In this document: positions 1 through 10,243 of the stretch, piece after piece
How the letters are laid out: every line of letters starts with the position of its first letter
How positions within the stretch are numbered: the first letter of the stretch is position 1
NCBI GenBank assembly: GCA_013215715.1
Contig: JABSQT010000003.1
Location: 1 to 64,000, forward strand
DNA length: 64,000 nt
Reading direction: 5' to 3'
Origin: Mycoplasmatales bacterium
GTDB taxonomy: Bacteria; Bacillota_I; Bacilli_A; Mycoplasmatales; Metamycoplasmataceae
The notes under the pieces: model-generated
Seen by the model: the letters and a program-made list of their open reading frames with translations, nothing else
Databases searched by the model: none
What the model was told of the DNA's origin: nothing
Translations under genes and position numbers: made by a program

Positions 1-225
1 CCAAACGCCTCTTTATTACAAAAACAAAAACTATGATTAACTCAAACTTTCTCAATGAAAAAAAATAACCCTAATAAAGATAACCATAAAAATACAAATG
101 GTTTCTTCAAGAAAAGAAAACTTAAAAAACAAACCTTGAAGAATGAAGCTTTAAATAAAGATGACCCTTTTAGAAAAAAACTTATTCAAACACTTCTTGA
201 TGATCCAAGAAATCAGGATAATTAA
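1..225 (+). CDS. C-terminal end of a lysine/asparagine-rich protein, partial at window edge
   Basis: The frame is open from base 1 (a TGA read as Trp lies near base 34) to a TAA at 223-225, so this looks like the tail of a longer gene. An ATG at 55 could instead start a 56-residue protein, but no ribosome binding site precedes it. The tail is very basic (many Lys, Asn) with no membrane segment. The next gene starts 20 bases downstream on the same strand, and the following genes encode basic-tailed surface proteins, so this may be the cytoplasmic tail of a similar protein. Function not recognised. Confidence 0.5.
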
Positions 226-245
226 ATTTTAAAAGATAGTAGTAC

Positions 246-836
246 ATGAAGTTTATAAAAAATAAATTCAAGAAATTTGAAAACTTACAATATAAATTAA
301 TATTTATATCTCTTATATCAATGCCACTCATTGTAGGTATAGCGATAATATTGCATAACCCTCAATTTAATAAGAATTTAAAATATTCAAATAAACATTT
401 AAGTCATTTGAATAATCAAAATACAATTGATATTTATAAAGCCACTCCTAATAAACCGATGGATTATAAAGAGTTGGAATCATTAAGGACAAAACCCCTT
501 TTGAATCAAGGTTCTAAAACTATAACAGAAATGGCAAATGTAATTAATAATCATAGTTTAAAACAACAAAAGGAAGATATCAAAACATGAAGTGGAATTG
601 ATTTAGAAAATATTAAAGTAAAAAGCATAAAAGCAAGTGCAGATAAAATAAAAGGTTTACTTTTTGTGGCCTTAACACTCAACACAAAAAAGATTATTAC
701 TATAACTTTAAAAGGTAAACCAAATACAGAAGTATTATCTAATAAATTACTTTTGCCCTTTGGGATTATGTTTACAATAATAATTATCGCTTCATTTGCA
801 AGCTTGCTGCTTTTGAAAAAAAAGAAGCAAAAATAA
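246..836 (+). CDS. Putative surface protein with N- and C-terminal membrane segments
   Basis: 196 residues once TGA at 588-590 is read as Trp. A basic N-terminus precedes a hydrophobic stretch at about residues 18-36 (signal anchor). A C-terminal hydrophobic stretch at about 170-190 is followed by a Lys-rich stop-transfer tail. The part between should lie outside the cell. Genes at 937 and 1478 have the same layout, so this is a tandem cluster of small surface proteins. The segment before the last helix (about residues 118-160) resembles the matching part of the 1478 product. No good ribosome binding site is seen; the start is the first ATG of the open frame. Function unknown. Confidence 0.65.
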
Positions 837-936
837 AAGGGTATTGCTGCCAAGTGTGTGGACACTTAATGAATCTTTTCATAGTGATTTTCCCTTTCTA
901 ATTCAAAATCTTAAAATACCCTATAGAAAGGAGAAT

Positions 937-1473
937 ATGAATAAAAGAAAAAGCATGATCGTTTCTTTAGGTATCGCGGCTCCATTAGCGTTACCAGCAA
1001 TTGTTATAACTTCGCTTTCACAAACAAACAATATCTCAAAAACAATTCTTAACACTAAAAATATTCCTTTGACAAAAGGCTTGAATATCTATTCTAAACC
1101 CTCTAAAACAATTGCGCAACAAAGTAAACACATACCAAACCAAAAAGTTTTAACTAACACTAAAACTAAAGAAGGAAAAGATAAGAAACCTACTACACTT
1201 CTAATAATCATGAATGTAATGGCAGTTTTAGCACTGGGATCAATGATTGGTGTATTTGCACTAAAGTTTAAAAAACATAAAAAGACTAATTCACCCAAGA
1301 AGAATAAATCCAGTTCAAACAATAAAAGCAAAAAGGTTTCTTCTTTCAAAGGTGGTAAAAAAGAATTTGTACCTCAAATAGATACAGAACTTATTACACC
1401 TAAGACAAAGAAAAACAAAACTAATAAAAAGAAAAATGAAGATGATTTCTGAAAGAAGATTAATTCTTTATAA
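937..1473 (+). CDS. Putative surface protein with signal peptide, internal TM and long basic tail
   Basis: 178 residues; an AGAAAGGAG ribosome binding site ends 3-4 bases before the ATG, which rules out the longer open frame starting upstream. Residues 6-24 are hydrophobic (signal peptide or anchor). A second hydrophobic stretch lies at about 88-108, followed by about 70 residues dominated by Lys, Asn and Ser that would be cytoplasmic. TGA at 1450-1452 is Trp and the true stop is TAA at 1471-1473. It is the middle of three tandem genes of similar layout. Function unknown. Confidence 0.7.
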
Positions 1474-1477
1474 ATAA

Positions 1478-2182
1478 ATGAGTTTCATTCTATTTTTGAA
1501 AATTCTTCTAGTTTTATTATTCAGTACTACAACGGCGGGTATATCTTTCCCCTTACCCGCCGCAAAGCAAGGTGATTGTAATCACCAATTAATGCACACA
1601 ATTAATAAACATTATTCTAAAGAGAGACTTATAGCCTCACGCCTTATGGATTCAATAATGGATTCATACGAGGTTATAAAAAGAAGTTCTAACTTCTATA
1701 AGTCAACCTTAAACAAAAGTTCACTCATGAAAAAAAATAATTTGGCGATTATGAACTCATTAACAAACAAAAAATTGATCAATCAAGGAAATGTTTCTGT
1801 TAATGTAATTTCAAGTGAGATGAGTGAAGGAAGCGTTGATGAGAAATTATTAATACTTCAAAAATGAACTAATATAAAAATACACTCAACCTTTAACGGC
1901 ACAAAGATAATTGAATTCATGACATCACCAGACTCTACTAATGGAACAATACAATTCGTAATTGTTACTAATACAGCTGGCGGAATTCAAAGATTGCATG
2001 GTCGATTAATCGGTTTACCAGACAAGTTAATTAAAGAACATATAAAAGAAATATTGAAGCCAAGGCCAATTGAAGCCGACAACTCTAAAGCAAATAAAAT
2101 TATTTTAATTGTTTTAATGTCGCTTACAACTATTTCGATTATATGCTTAACTTGACTTAAACATCTGAATAAAAAAGGATAA
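1478..2182 (+). CDS. Putative secreted/membrane-anchored protein
   Basis: 234 residues, starting 4 bases after the previous stop, which suggests translational coupling because no clear ribosome binding site is seen. A hydrophobic N-terminal signal (about residues 2-22) and a C-terminal membrane helix (about 207-226) with a short basic end indicate a surface protein facing outward. TGA codons at 1865 and 2153 are read as Trp. The stretch before the C-terminal helix resembles the equivalent region of the 246-836 product. The operon ends at the hairpin just downstream. Confidence 0.65.
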
Positions 2183-2193
2183 TAATTAATCCG

Positions 2194-2223
2194 CATGCCT
2201 AATTCTAATTGGCATGTTTTTTT
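2194..2223 (+). terminator. Rho-independent terminator
   Basis: CATGCC and GGCATG form a 6-bp stem followed by seven T, 11 bases after the stop of the surface-protein cluster. Confidence 0.7.
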
Positions 2224-2342
2224 ATATCTTATTAATAACTTTTATGCAATTATTGAAGCTACTTATTTAAAATTGTAGATTACTCTGTAATAAACATCGC
2301 ACTCATTGTGTTTATATATAATAAATAAGAATTACATTAGAT

Positions 2343-2435
2343 ATGGTATTCCCAAAAGTGAGAAAATTATCTAAAGGAATTAAAATTAACGCAAAAGCTA
2401 GTTTAGTAAAAATCGGATCATTAATTCAAAAATAA
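2343..2435 (+). CDS. Possible 30-residue basic amphipathic peptide
   Basis: ATG to TAA encodes 30 residues with about eight Lys/Arg, hydrophobic residues spaced in between and no acidic residue, the composition of a membrane-active or toxin-like peptide. A TATAATA box lies about 25 bases upstream and a strong hairpin terminator begins 7 bases after the stop, so a short transcript is plausible. There is no ribosome binding site. It could be chance. Confidence 0.3.
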   Translation: MVFPKVRKLSKGIKINAKASLVKIGSLIQK

Positions 2436-2441
2436 CAAAAT

Positions 2442-2471
2442 AAAAACACCTATGTTTATGGTAGTGTTTTT
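2442..2471 (+). terminator. Hairpin terminator of the dispersed AAAAACAC...GTGTTTTT family
   Basis: AAAAACAC pairs with GTGTTTTT. Similar hairpins occur near 3298, 18489 and 23819, with a degraded one near 11719. Confidence 0.65.
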
Positions 2472-2559
2472 AATATATTTAGAAATAACTAGTTTTTGTA
2501 TTTTCATAAAATCTTAAAACTTTATAATTAAAACAAGTTGCTTTATAGATTGCATTCTT

Positions 2560-3164
2560 TTAAGTTTGTGTGAATTTTGTTTCAAGTTTATTTACGATTA
2601 ATAACGTTAGCATTGAAGAAACCAATGTCACAAAGAACATGCTTATAATTCAGGGTTTAGTTCATTGATTTAAGGCTGGTGCAATAAACTCTATCATAAT
2701 TGTTGTTGTTAATATTAGATATGCAATTAAATGAAGAATTATTAATTTAAGATTATTAAACGAAACTTTTAAAAAATTAATTTCATGTTTTTTTCTGAAA
2801 GCTACTCCTAAAATTAAAGCCATAACCGCAATTCAAAATATAACTCCAGAAACAATGATCATTCATTTAATTGAATTAAAAACTATAGTTACATTAGCTT
2901 CGGTTCAACCCCCACTTGGATATTGAACCAACATTCGCCCTCAAAAAAATACCATAGTGAGTAATAAAACTATAAAGAACAAACCAAATAGAATATCAAT
3001 TAATTTATATTTTCTTTGAAATAATATAACCACTATCAATAACACTTGAATAATATTGAATGGTATAACAGCCTCGTTATTTCTTAAAGACATCCCAAGT
3101 ATAGTTAAACATAAAATATGATAAAAAATATAAGTTTAATGTATTTTAATGTTTTATCATTCAT
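2560..3164 (-). pseudogene. Multi-span membrane protein gene with a frameshift near its start
   Basis: A very good ribosome binding site (GAGGAG) lies 6 bases before the ATG at 3164, but this frame stops after 19 codons. One base added to the run of six T's around 3121-3128 would join it to a frame open to TAA at 2560-2562, giving about 200 residues with four or five hydrophobic helices and several TGA-encoded Trp. An internal ATG start is possible but lacks a spaced ribosome binding site. The T-run may be slippery (phase variation), mutated or misread. Function unknown. Confidence 0.55.
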
Positions 3165-3297
3165 AATAAACTCCTCTATATAATAAATCCTTATTTTAGA
3201 AACTAAAAAGCTAATATATTTAATGAATTATAATGAATGTGAATATTACTTAGTGTTATTCACAAAATGTTGATATTATAAAAATTAAATTAAAAAT

Positions 3298-3331
3298 AAA
3301 AAAACACCCCACATTATGCATTGGTGTTTTT
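3298..3331. terminator. Bidirectional hairpin terminator
   Basis: AAAAACACC pairs with GGTGTTTTT, flanked by A and T runs. It lies 35 bases after the stop of the minus-strand nuclease gene and can end transcripts from both sides. Confidence 0.7.
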
Positions 3332-3365
3332 ACACAGTTTATTTAAATCATAAAACTCAAAATCT

Positions 3366-4553
3366 TTAAACAAACTCCCCATCAATTTTCATTTTTTTAT
3401 TTTTTTCAATTGTTTGAATTGCATTATCAATGATTGCTAAAATATTATCATATGTGAAAAAGTGTGTTATTTTTGTATTTTCTCTAATGTTCAACTGAAG
3501 GGAACGCTTTTGATCTTCATTCATTTCCATATTTCTTCCCAAAACTAATATTCCTCTTGGACTATCAAAGTTTATACTATTCAAAGGCATCTTAAGAGAT
3601 TTTTCTATATCATTTTTTTGAACATTTGTTAATTTAATAAATCTATTGATTGCATGGTTTAATTGCGAAGCAGGATCAGCAACATTATAAGATAAACCGT
3701 AAACTTTATTTCTATATGGAGTTTTTTTTATAAGCATTACTTTTTTAGGGTTTTTAATTTCAATTAAATCTAAATTACCATTTATATCTACACAAACAAA
3801 ATCTATTTCATTTTTAAATATCACACCACCCATTAAAGAAGCAAAAAATACACCTTTTCTAACATGAGTATAATTTGGTCAAATTATTTTAATTATTTTA
3901 TAGAAAAAATTTTGCATTTCTATTTCATTAACTTCTTCTTTAATTAATTGGTGGAGATTTCGCCTAACATCCCATAAAAGTTCTTTTCTAAAAATATCTA
4001 AATCAAATACCCCATTATGAGTATTTTGATTTCTAACCTTTTCTATATTTTTTGAATATAAAACATTTCATTTTTCACCCATATCACTCTCTTCGCGGAA
4101 CATATCTTCAATGATTTTGTTATAAGCTATTTTTGCCAAATAACTTGAAGTTGATTTATTATAAAATAAATTAAATTTTTCAATTTCAAAATCATGAAAG
4201 GGATCATCTGGATACTTTTCCTAAAATTCCTTATATCGATTCAAAATCAATGAATGGTATTTTTTAGTAAAAAGTTTCTCTAAAACTATAGCTATATCAT
4301 CTAATTTAATAGGTTGCATATAATCAATCCCAGAAAAAATTTCTTTATCAAAAGTAATTTTTTGTTTACTACTATTATATTCCCCTATTTTTGAAACCAC
4401 TTTCTTGCCATGTTTAGTTTTTTCTATTTTGCCATTTTTTCATATTTCCAAAGTTCTATATTTTACATGTTTTTTAAGTATGTATTTATAATCCTCATCA
4501 ATATTCATATAATTAAAAAATATTTGATTATTTTTAACGTTAAAGAAAATCAT
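3366..4553 (-). pseudogene. Shedu-like (DUF4263/SduA-type) nuclease interrupted by an in-frame amber codon
   Basis: The 395-codon frame is open except for TAG at 4221-4223 (codon 111); all other internal stops are TGA (Trp). The C-terminal half matches the Shedu/DUF4263 pattern: Asp and Glu-x-Lys around DLIEIK (about residues 258-263), an Asn-Val-Ala-Asp...SQLNHAI segment, then a GILVLGR strand and a TYDNIL segment near the end. Shedu proteins are PD-(D/E)XK nucleases of phage defence, and the length fits. It lies 7 bases after the ATPase stop without its own ribosome binding site, so coupled translation is likely. The amber codon would truncate the protein before the nuclease domain unless suppressed, re-initiated downstream or a sequencing error. 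Confidence 0.7.
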
Positions 4554-4560
4554 TTTGTGT

Positions 4561-6078
4561 CTATTCTATAGTTGAAAAAAGATTAATTTGATTTTCTTTG
4601 AAATTATTTTTTTCGACAGTAATTCTATTAATATCGCTAGGATTTATTTTTTTAATCTTTAAAAAGTCTTGATTAATTTCCGCAATTATTTTTCTTTGTG
4701 GCAATTTATATAATAAGTCCATATATACACCCCTAACTTTTTCGTCCAATTCTTCAGGAAATAAATTATCTATAATTATTGGAAACTTTATACCCTTCTC
4801 TCATAAATAACTTGAAATAGCAAATTTAAATGATGTTGTTATAATAAATCTTATTGCACCAACATATGTATTAAATTTCGAATCTTTATCAAGTAATACC
4901 TTGTATTGATTACCTTGGTGTTTTTTTATTCATTTTTTAATATCAGGGTTAACCATTGAAAAAGCTTTTAAATTATCATCAATCTTGAAAGAGATAAAAT
5001 CTAACTTATTAAGAGTTACCTTGTTTTCCATTTTTTTTATATTTTTTTCTATTTTTTCTTTTTGTTTAAGCAAACTAGAAAAGTTGCTCTCGCTTATTTT
5101 TACTCTATTGGCAATAATATTTGTTTTGATATTTTTGATATTTTGTTCATCAATTAAACTTTCTTCATCAATGTAAGAATTTAATTTGTTCATTTTATAT
5201 ATCGCTTCTTCCAATTGATAATTTAGTTGGTTTATCTTTTCTTGAATAACATTCTTTTGAATATTAATATTTTTATCGAAATTATCAATAGTTAATTTTT
5301 TATCTCGTCCTTGGTCATCTTGGTAAATTAATCCCAATGACATAACATTACTTTCAAAAGCAGCCAAAGCATTCAATCTGTCTCCGTATTCGTTTGCTAG
5401 GAATTTCATTGAATTAATTTTTAGTTTTAAAGTTTTTATCTTTTGAGATGTGCTAATAACTTCATCAAAATCCATTTTGAGATTATTGGATTGAATTTCA
5501 ACATTCTTTTTTATAAAATCTATATCCCTTGAATAATGAATCAATTTTTTTCTTTCTTTTCTTAAAACTGATAATGTCACATAATCAGCATCCAATGATT
5601 CCGTTAATTTATCAATAGAGAATTCCAATCGATGGGGGAAAGGACCTGTTTTACCATGATTTATAACATCAGAACCATATTGTTGATCTGAATAGTTAGC
5701 AAATAGAAAGGCATTAATGAATTCTCAGTCATTACCTAAAATATATTTATATTCATTTAATATCTTTTCATAATCTGAGGTATTTCTACATAAAAATATT
5801 TTATTATATCCTTCTTTTTTAATAATCAGCTTTTCTTTATACCTAATCATGCAAAACCCATTATCAAAATAAATTTTAACCATGAATTCCTTCACATGAG
5901 TGCCATCAACAAAGTTATCTTTTTTTATTAACCCCATACCATATAAAATAGACCTAATAATAGTTGTTTTACCTTGTGAATTTTTGTTATTTGATGTAAT
6001 TACAGTTCATTTTTTTGAAAAATCAAATGTTTTTTGAAGCACATCATTGCTATATAATTTCATTTTTAGTATTTCCAT
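4561..6078 (-). CDS. SMC/RecN-like coiled-coil ATPase of a candidate defence operon
   Basis: 505 residues with several TGA Trp codons. The N-terminus carries a P-loop variant (NKNSQGKTT, about residues 29-37), the middle (about 150-390) is charged, Lys/Glu-rich and heptad-like, and the C-terminal part has a Walker-B-like strand ending in Asp (PIIIDN, about residue 438) followed by a strand and helix as in SMC/ABC-type ATPases. GGGAG lies before the ATG, whose A is also the last base of the upstream gene's stop. The layout between a PD-(D/E)XK protein and a Shedu-like nuclease recalls Lamassu or ABC-three-component defence modules. The canonical Walker-B Glu is not obvious. The family is not pinned down. 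Confidence 0.7.
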
Positions 6079-6950
6079 TATTCTCCCTTTAATATATCAA
6101 CACTTCGTTGTATAAGTTCACTTTTCTCTTTGAATTGTTTAATTTCACTTTGATTGTAACCCATTTGTTCCAAATTACCTTCCCATTCATTATTACCCAT
6201 AAATTCTGATTCCGATATAAATTTCATTGCATCATTAAATTTAGAAAACTCCTTTTTCCTTATTAAATTATCTAAATCATATTTGTTAAATTCGCATATT
6301 GTATGAAATAAATAATACCTCATAGGATTAACAACTTCATTTTTTGCAATATTTTCAGATATATGTGTTTTGAATGTATTTGTAGCCGTTTTGAAATATA
6401 CCCTTAAAGCATCCTCCGTTCCAATCTTTGAAAATAAAATTGGTTTTACCCTATTGAATGCAAGGTCAATTATATCTCGTGTAGTATTACCATCTTCAAC
6501 ACCAAGAACTAATACTTTAATATCATCGAGTTCTTTTATTTTATATGTAAAAGTTTTACTTCTTTTATTTGGTTTGTATGTAATCTTTTGTTTTTTAAAA
6601 ACCTCAAAAAATGAATACATTTTATTATCTATTGGATATTCAACTTTTTTGTTTTTCATAAATAATTTTTTATTAGTTACAATTATTTTTTGATGTAGTG
6701 ATTTAACACTCAACAATTGGTGAACAGCTTTTTTTATTTCTGTTTTCGCTGCTGAACCAACAATTATTTTTTTATCTGCACCATCAACAAATGTTTTTAC
6801 TTCATAATTAACTTTACCAATTTGAAAATCAGCTTCGTTTTCATCTTTGCCCTCATAAGATCATTTTATATCCTTCCACACTTCTGTTAATAACATTGCT
6901 AATATTATTTTTTGATTTTCAAATCCTATTTGTTTTGTAGAACTAGACAT
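6078..6950 (-). CDS. PD-(D/E)XK-motif protein (DUF4420-like), first gene of the Shedu-ATPase operon
   Basis: 290 residues from an ATG preceded by AGAGGTG. Near residues 33-48 an Asp is followed by Glu-x-Lys (EADFQIGKVNYEVK), the signature of a restriction-endonuclease-like fold, and the N-terminal Trp/Gly spacing resembles DUF4420 'PD-(D/E)XK motif' proteins. The rest is alpha/beta with no recognised motif. A TATTAT box lies about 20 bases before the start. The stop overlaps the ATPase start by one base. As the operon's promoter-proximal gene it may be a sensor or second nuclease. Family call is tentative. Confidence 0.6.
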
Positions 6951-7092
6951 TTTTCACCTCTTTTATATAAATAATACACCCAATTTCGTTATTAAATTAA
7001 ACTTATAAATATATTTGGAACTAAATGTTTAATATCTTTATGTTTAAGATTTATTTTTAATCAAATTATTAAAAATATTTTGATATAATAAA

Positions 7093-7147
7093 AGTGGATA
7101 GAAATGAATGACTTACTTGCGAAAGCACGTAGGTCTTTTTATATCCA
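7093..7147 (+). ncRNA. Structured hairpin element, copy 1 (inverted relative to 7715)
   Basis: GGATA pairs with TATCC at the ends. Inside, GACTTAC pairs with GTAGGTC, and TGC-GAAA-GCA makes a tetraloop hairpin. An inverted copy at 7715-7752 keeps the outer stem, the GAAATGAA strand and the GAC/GGTC stem but has a different loop. Conservation of paired positions suggests a structured RNA or a DNA recognition element in front of the deaminase gene. Confidence 0.4.
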
Positions 7148-7172
7148 AATTTAAAGAAAGGAGGTTAAATTT

Positions 7173-7613
7173 ATGAATAAAATTATAGAAATGATGCTTA
7201 ATCTTTCAAAAAGATGCAAAGGTTTCCCCGTAGTGTTAATTGTTTTAAAAACTGGTAAAGTTGTAAAAACTTTTAAAAATATTAAAGCTCAAAATAAAGA
7301 CAAAACTGATTATCGAAATCATGCTGAATACCGAATGCTTCTTGATGAAGATATACAAAAGTTAGGAGATATAACAATTATAATCTCTTTACCACCCTGT
7401 TCTGATTGTTACAACGATATCAAAAACATAAGTAATATCCAGAAAATTTATTATATTTATGATCCTTGAAATAAGATGAAAAGAAGAAAATACTTAAGAA
7501 ATACAAAAATAAAAATTAGTAATTATAATAAGCCGGGGCATGATAAAATAAAAAGGCTTATTAAGAAAGCAATGCTTAACCCAAAGCATAAGCAAGCCCG
7601 GTCAGCTTGCTAA
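7173..7613 (+). CDS. Small cytidine/deoxycytidylate deaminase-like protein
   Basis: 146 residues (TGA at 7467 is Trp), with AAAGGAGG upstream. It has the zinc-deaminase signature: H50-A51-E52 and P75-C76-x-x-C79. In CDA/dCMP/TadA-type enzymes His and two Cys bind Zn and Glu is catalytic. The core is very short and is followed by a basic Lys/Arg-rich tail (about residues 98-146), suggesting nucleic-acid binding. It is not closely like housekeeping TadA or Cdd, and its 3' part and surroundings are more GC-rich than flanking DNA, suggesting transfer. It could deplete nucleotides in defence, edit nucleic acid or be a toxin; substrate unknown. Confidence 0.65.
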
Positions 7614-7714
7614 AAATAATTCAAAAAGACACAAGTGAATATAGGAATCAAACCCGCTTAGCGCAGACCTGACTTTTAACATCTAAATTTTAAGTCTGGT
7701 GGTATAATAATTTA

Positions 7715-7752
7715 CGGATAGATAAAGACCATGTGAGTCGTTCATTTCTATC
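7715..7752 (-). ncRNA. Structured hairpin element, copy 2 (inverted copy of 7093)
   Basis: Read on the minus strand it begins GGATAGAAATGAACGAC and ends in CTATCC, matching the element at 7093-7147 except for its loop. The two copies bracket the deaminase gene in opposite orientation. Confidence 0.4.
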
Positions 7753-7772
7753 CAAAATTATGGACACTCACG

Positions 7773-7793
7773 CCGCGGTAACCCGCGGTTTTT
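7773..7793 (+). terminator. GC-rich hairpin terminator or leader attenuator
   Basis: CCGCGG - TAAC - CCGCGG followed by TTTTT, an unusually GC-rich stem for this genome. It sits 29 bases before the helicase start, so it ends the upstream transcript or attenuates the helicase operon. Confidence 0.65.
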
Positions 7794-7821
7794 ATTTTCC
7801 TATATCAAGAAAGGAAATAAT

Positions 7822-10242
7822 ATGGAATTAACTATAAACAGAATTATTATCGCAAAATTTCTAGAAGAAAGAATTCGTGATAATAACTTACAAGAAGAAT
7901 TTAACGAAGCTGTTGGAGCTTTAGAAACAGAGGGTTCAGAAATCCAACTTTCAACATTAAAAGAAATTACTTGAGATATCTATAACGATCCTTATGGTGG
8001 AGAACACAAAAGGGGAGTTAAAAAAGTTCAAATAACATATAAAGGTGAATCTAGATATTATAAGATGGTTGGTAACCTTTCATATAATGCTAGAGATAAG
8101 GAAGTTCAACTTTATTTAACAAGACTTTTCCCATTCAAAAGTAAAAAGACAAATGGAGTAGCAGGAATAATATCAAGAGGATATGTTAATTTCCAAGAGT
8201 TCGAAGAAGAATTGGCAGAGTTAATTCAACACCCGAACTTCATTCAAGTATTTGAAGATAATGCAGACATCATTGAAGCGATTGAACTTTATGCGGAACT
8301 AGTAAACACCAGAGAGAAGAATGGTTCAAAAAGTATACCGGTATCTGAATTTAATATATATGAAGTTGTCGATGTTGATTATTCTAAAATCAAAGACACT
8401 TCTTTGGCATATAAAAAATGTAAAAAGAATACATATACAAAAATTTCAAATATACCAAACTTACCTTCAGATGCAATAGGTAATCAATATCTAATGCTTT
8501 CTCTAGAGGAAGGTATAAATCTTCCAAAAGATATCAGAAAGACGTTAATATCTATTATGAAAAATGGTGGACAACTAACAATTTCAGATAGTATGAGAAT
8601 ATCTCTTGGAGATGAGTTTGTAAAATTGAAAGACTTTAAAATTGAAAGAATGTTAAACAATAAATCCAAACTATTTTTATTCATTGAAGATGATATTGAT
8701 GAAGATAAAATTATAAACATCTTTGATAGACTAGAAAGAGTACGTTCTAATACTATGCTTTCAGTTGTTAATGACATTAAAAACGAAAGAATAAATAATA
8801 ACAACCTATTCCAATTCTTATTCAATAATGGTTCAATAGATAGAGTAGCACATCTAGATGAATGAATTCAGGATGAAAATAAAATACAACAATATACACA
8901 AGGTCTTGATACTCTTCAAAAAGAAGCCTTTAGATTAGCCGTTGATTCATATCCAATAACTTTTATACAAGGTCCTCCCGGAACAGGTAAAACACATGTT
9001 ATTGCATTGATCTGTCAATATTACGAATCATTAGGCAAAAGCATTCTAGTCTCATCGCAAACTAATGTAGCTGTTGAAAATATTTTAGAAAAATTAAATG
9101 GTAATGATAAGTATGGTGGATTAGCAATTAAAGCTGATTTCGGTAAAAGTGATTACTCTTTACCCAATATACCAAGTGTGTTAAGCAAAAAAATATCAAG
9201 ACTATTAGATGTTGATGATTTTGACTTAAGTAAATTTGGAGTTAATGATATTTTAACTAGTTCAAGCATTGTTGGATCAACTACAACCTCTTCTTCATTA
9301 AAGAAAAGAGTGTGAAGAGATTTCTATGAGAATAGTGAAATATTAATAATTGATGAAATTAGTAAATCATCAGTTCCTGAATTAATTAGATATGTTGTGA
9401 ATGCAAAGAAAATTATCTTTGTTGGAGATCAACGTCAATTAGAACCACTAGATGACTTTGATCAATATGACTCAATTTGAGATGCATATGATGATAGACA
9501 AAAAGACATAATCAAGAAATATATTTCCGTTTCAATCTTTGATAAATTATTCGAAACTATGAAAGAACACGGAAAAGCAATAATGTTAGAAACCAATAGA
9601 CGTTCAATTAAACCCATTGCTGATGTGTATTCAACATTCTATGATGATAAATTAATCGCTAAAAGAACTGCTGAGGATAGCAATATTCAATGAAACGTTA
9701 AACCATGATATCCATTTACTTTCTTCTCTATGAACAATTCACAAGAAATTAAAAATAAGAATAAATCTAGAGTTAATGTTAGAGAAGCTGAATATGTTGA
9801 TAAATTACTAGAAGATTTAGCATCTAAAATCGATAATTCAAAAGAACTAACAGTAGCTATCATTTCTCTTTATGGTGGTCAAGTTGCAAAGATAAATGAA
9901 CTAACACAAACAAATTATCACAAGAATCACAACTTTAAAGATATAAAAATAAATACAGTAGATGCCTTCCAAGGTGATCAAGCTGATATTGTTATACTTT
10001 CAACTGTTAGAGCTGATAAAAGTATGTCAACTGGGTTTGGTAGCAACTACAAAAGAATTAATGTTGCACTATCAAGAGCAAAAGATTTGGTTGTTGTTTT
10101 GGGAAATGAATCAATTCTCAAAAATATGAATATGAAATACGATGATGGAGATAGATTATTTTTCAATGAAATATTTAATAAAGTAAATAAGGATGCTACT
10201 ACAGAATTTGAAGCACCTATGAAATGAAAGAATGTAGGTTAA
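7822..10242 (+). CDS. Superfamily 1 (Upf1-like) helicase
   Basis: 806 residues with AGAAAGGA before the ATG. After a roughly 380-residue N-terminal region of unknown type come Walker A (GPPGTGKT, about 384-391), an SSQTNVAVENIL segment, Walker B (ILIIDEI, D511-E512), motif III (GDQRQLEP, about 535), then VDAFQGDQADIVILS and VALSRAK (motifs V/VI, about 715-750), all typical of AAA_11/AAA_12 SF1 helicases. It should move on DNA or RNA using ATP. The next gene starts 1 base after its stop, so the two are co-translated and probably act as a pair. The N-terminal region and partner match no system I can name. Confidence 0.85.
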
Positions 10243-10243
10243 T

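Larger units (their letters stand above)
2183..2559. other. Intergenic stretch with terminator, tiny ORF and second terminator
   Basis: Apart from the terminators and the possible 30-residue ORF listed separately, this stretch is AT-rich with a TATATAATA-like box near 2315-2325. No other gene is seen. Confidence 0.5.

Noticed and set aside
844-936. N-terminal extension of the gene at 937
   Set aside because: The strong AGAAAGGAG sits directly before the ATG at 937 and the extension runs back to the previous gene's stop.
7640-7700. tRNA gene on the minus strand
   Set aside because: Only a T-arm-like stretch is seen; no 7-bp acceptor stem or anticodon arm can be closed.
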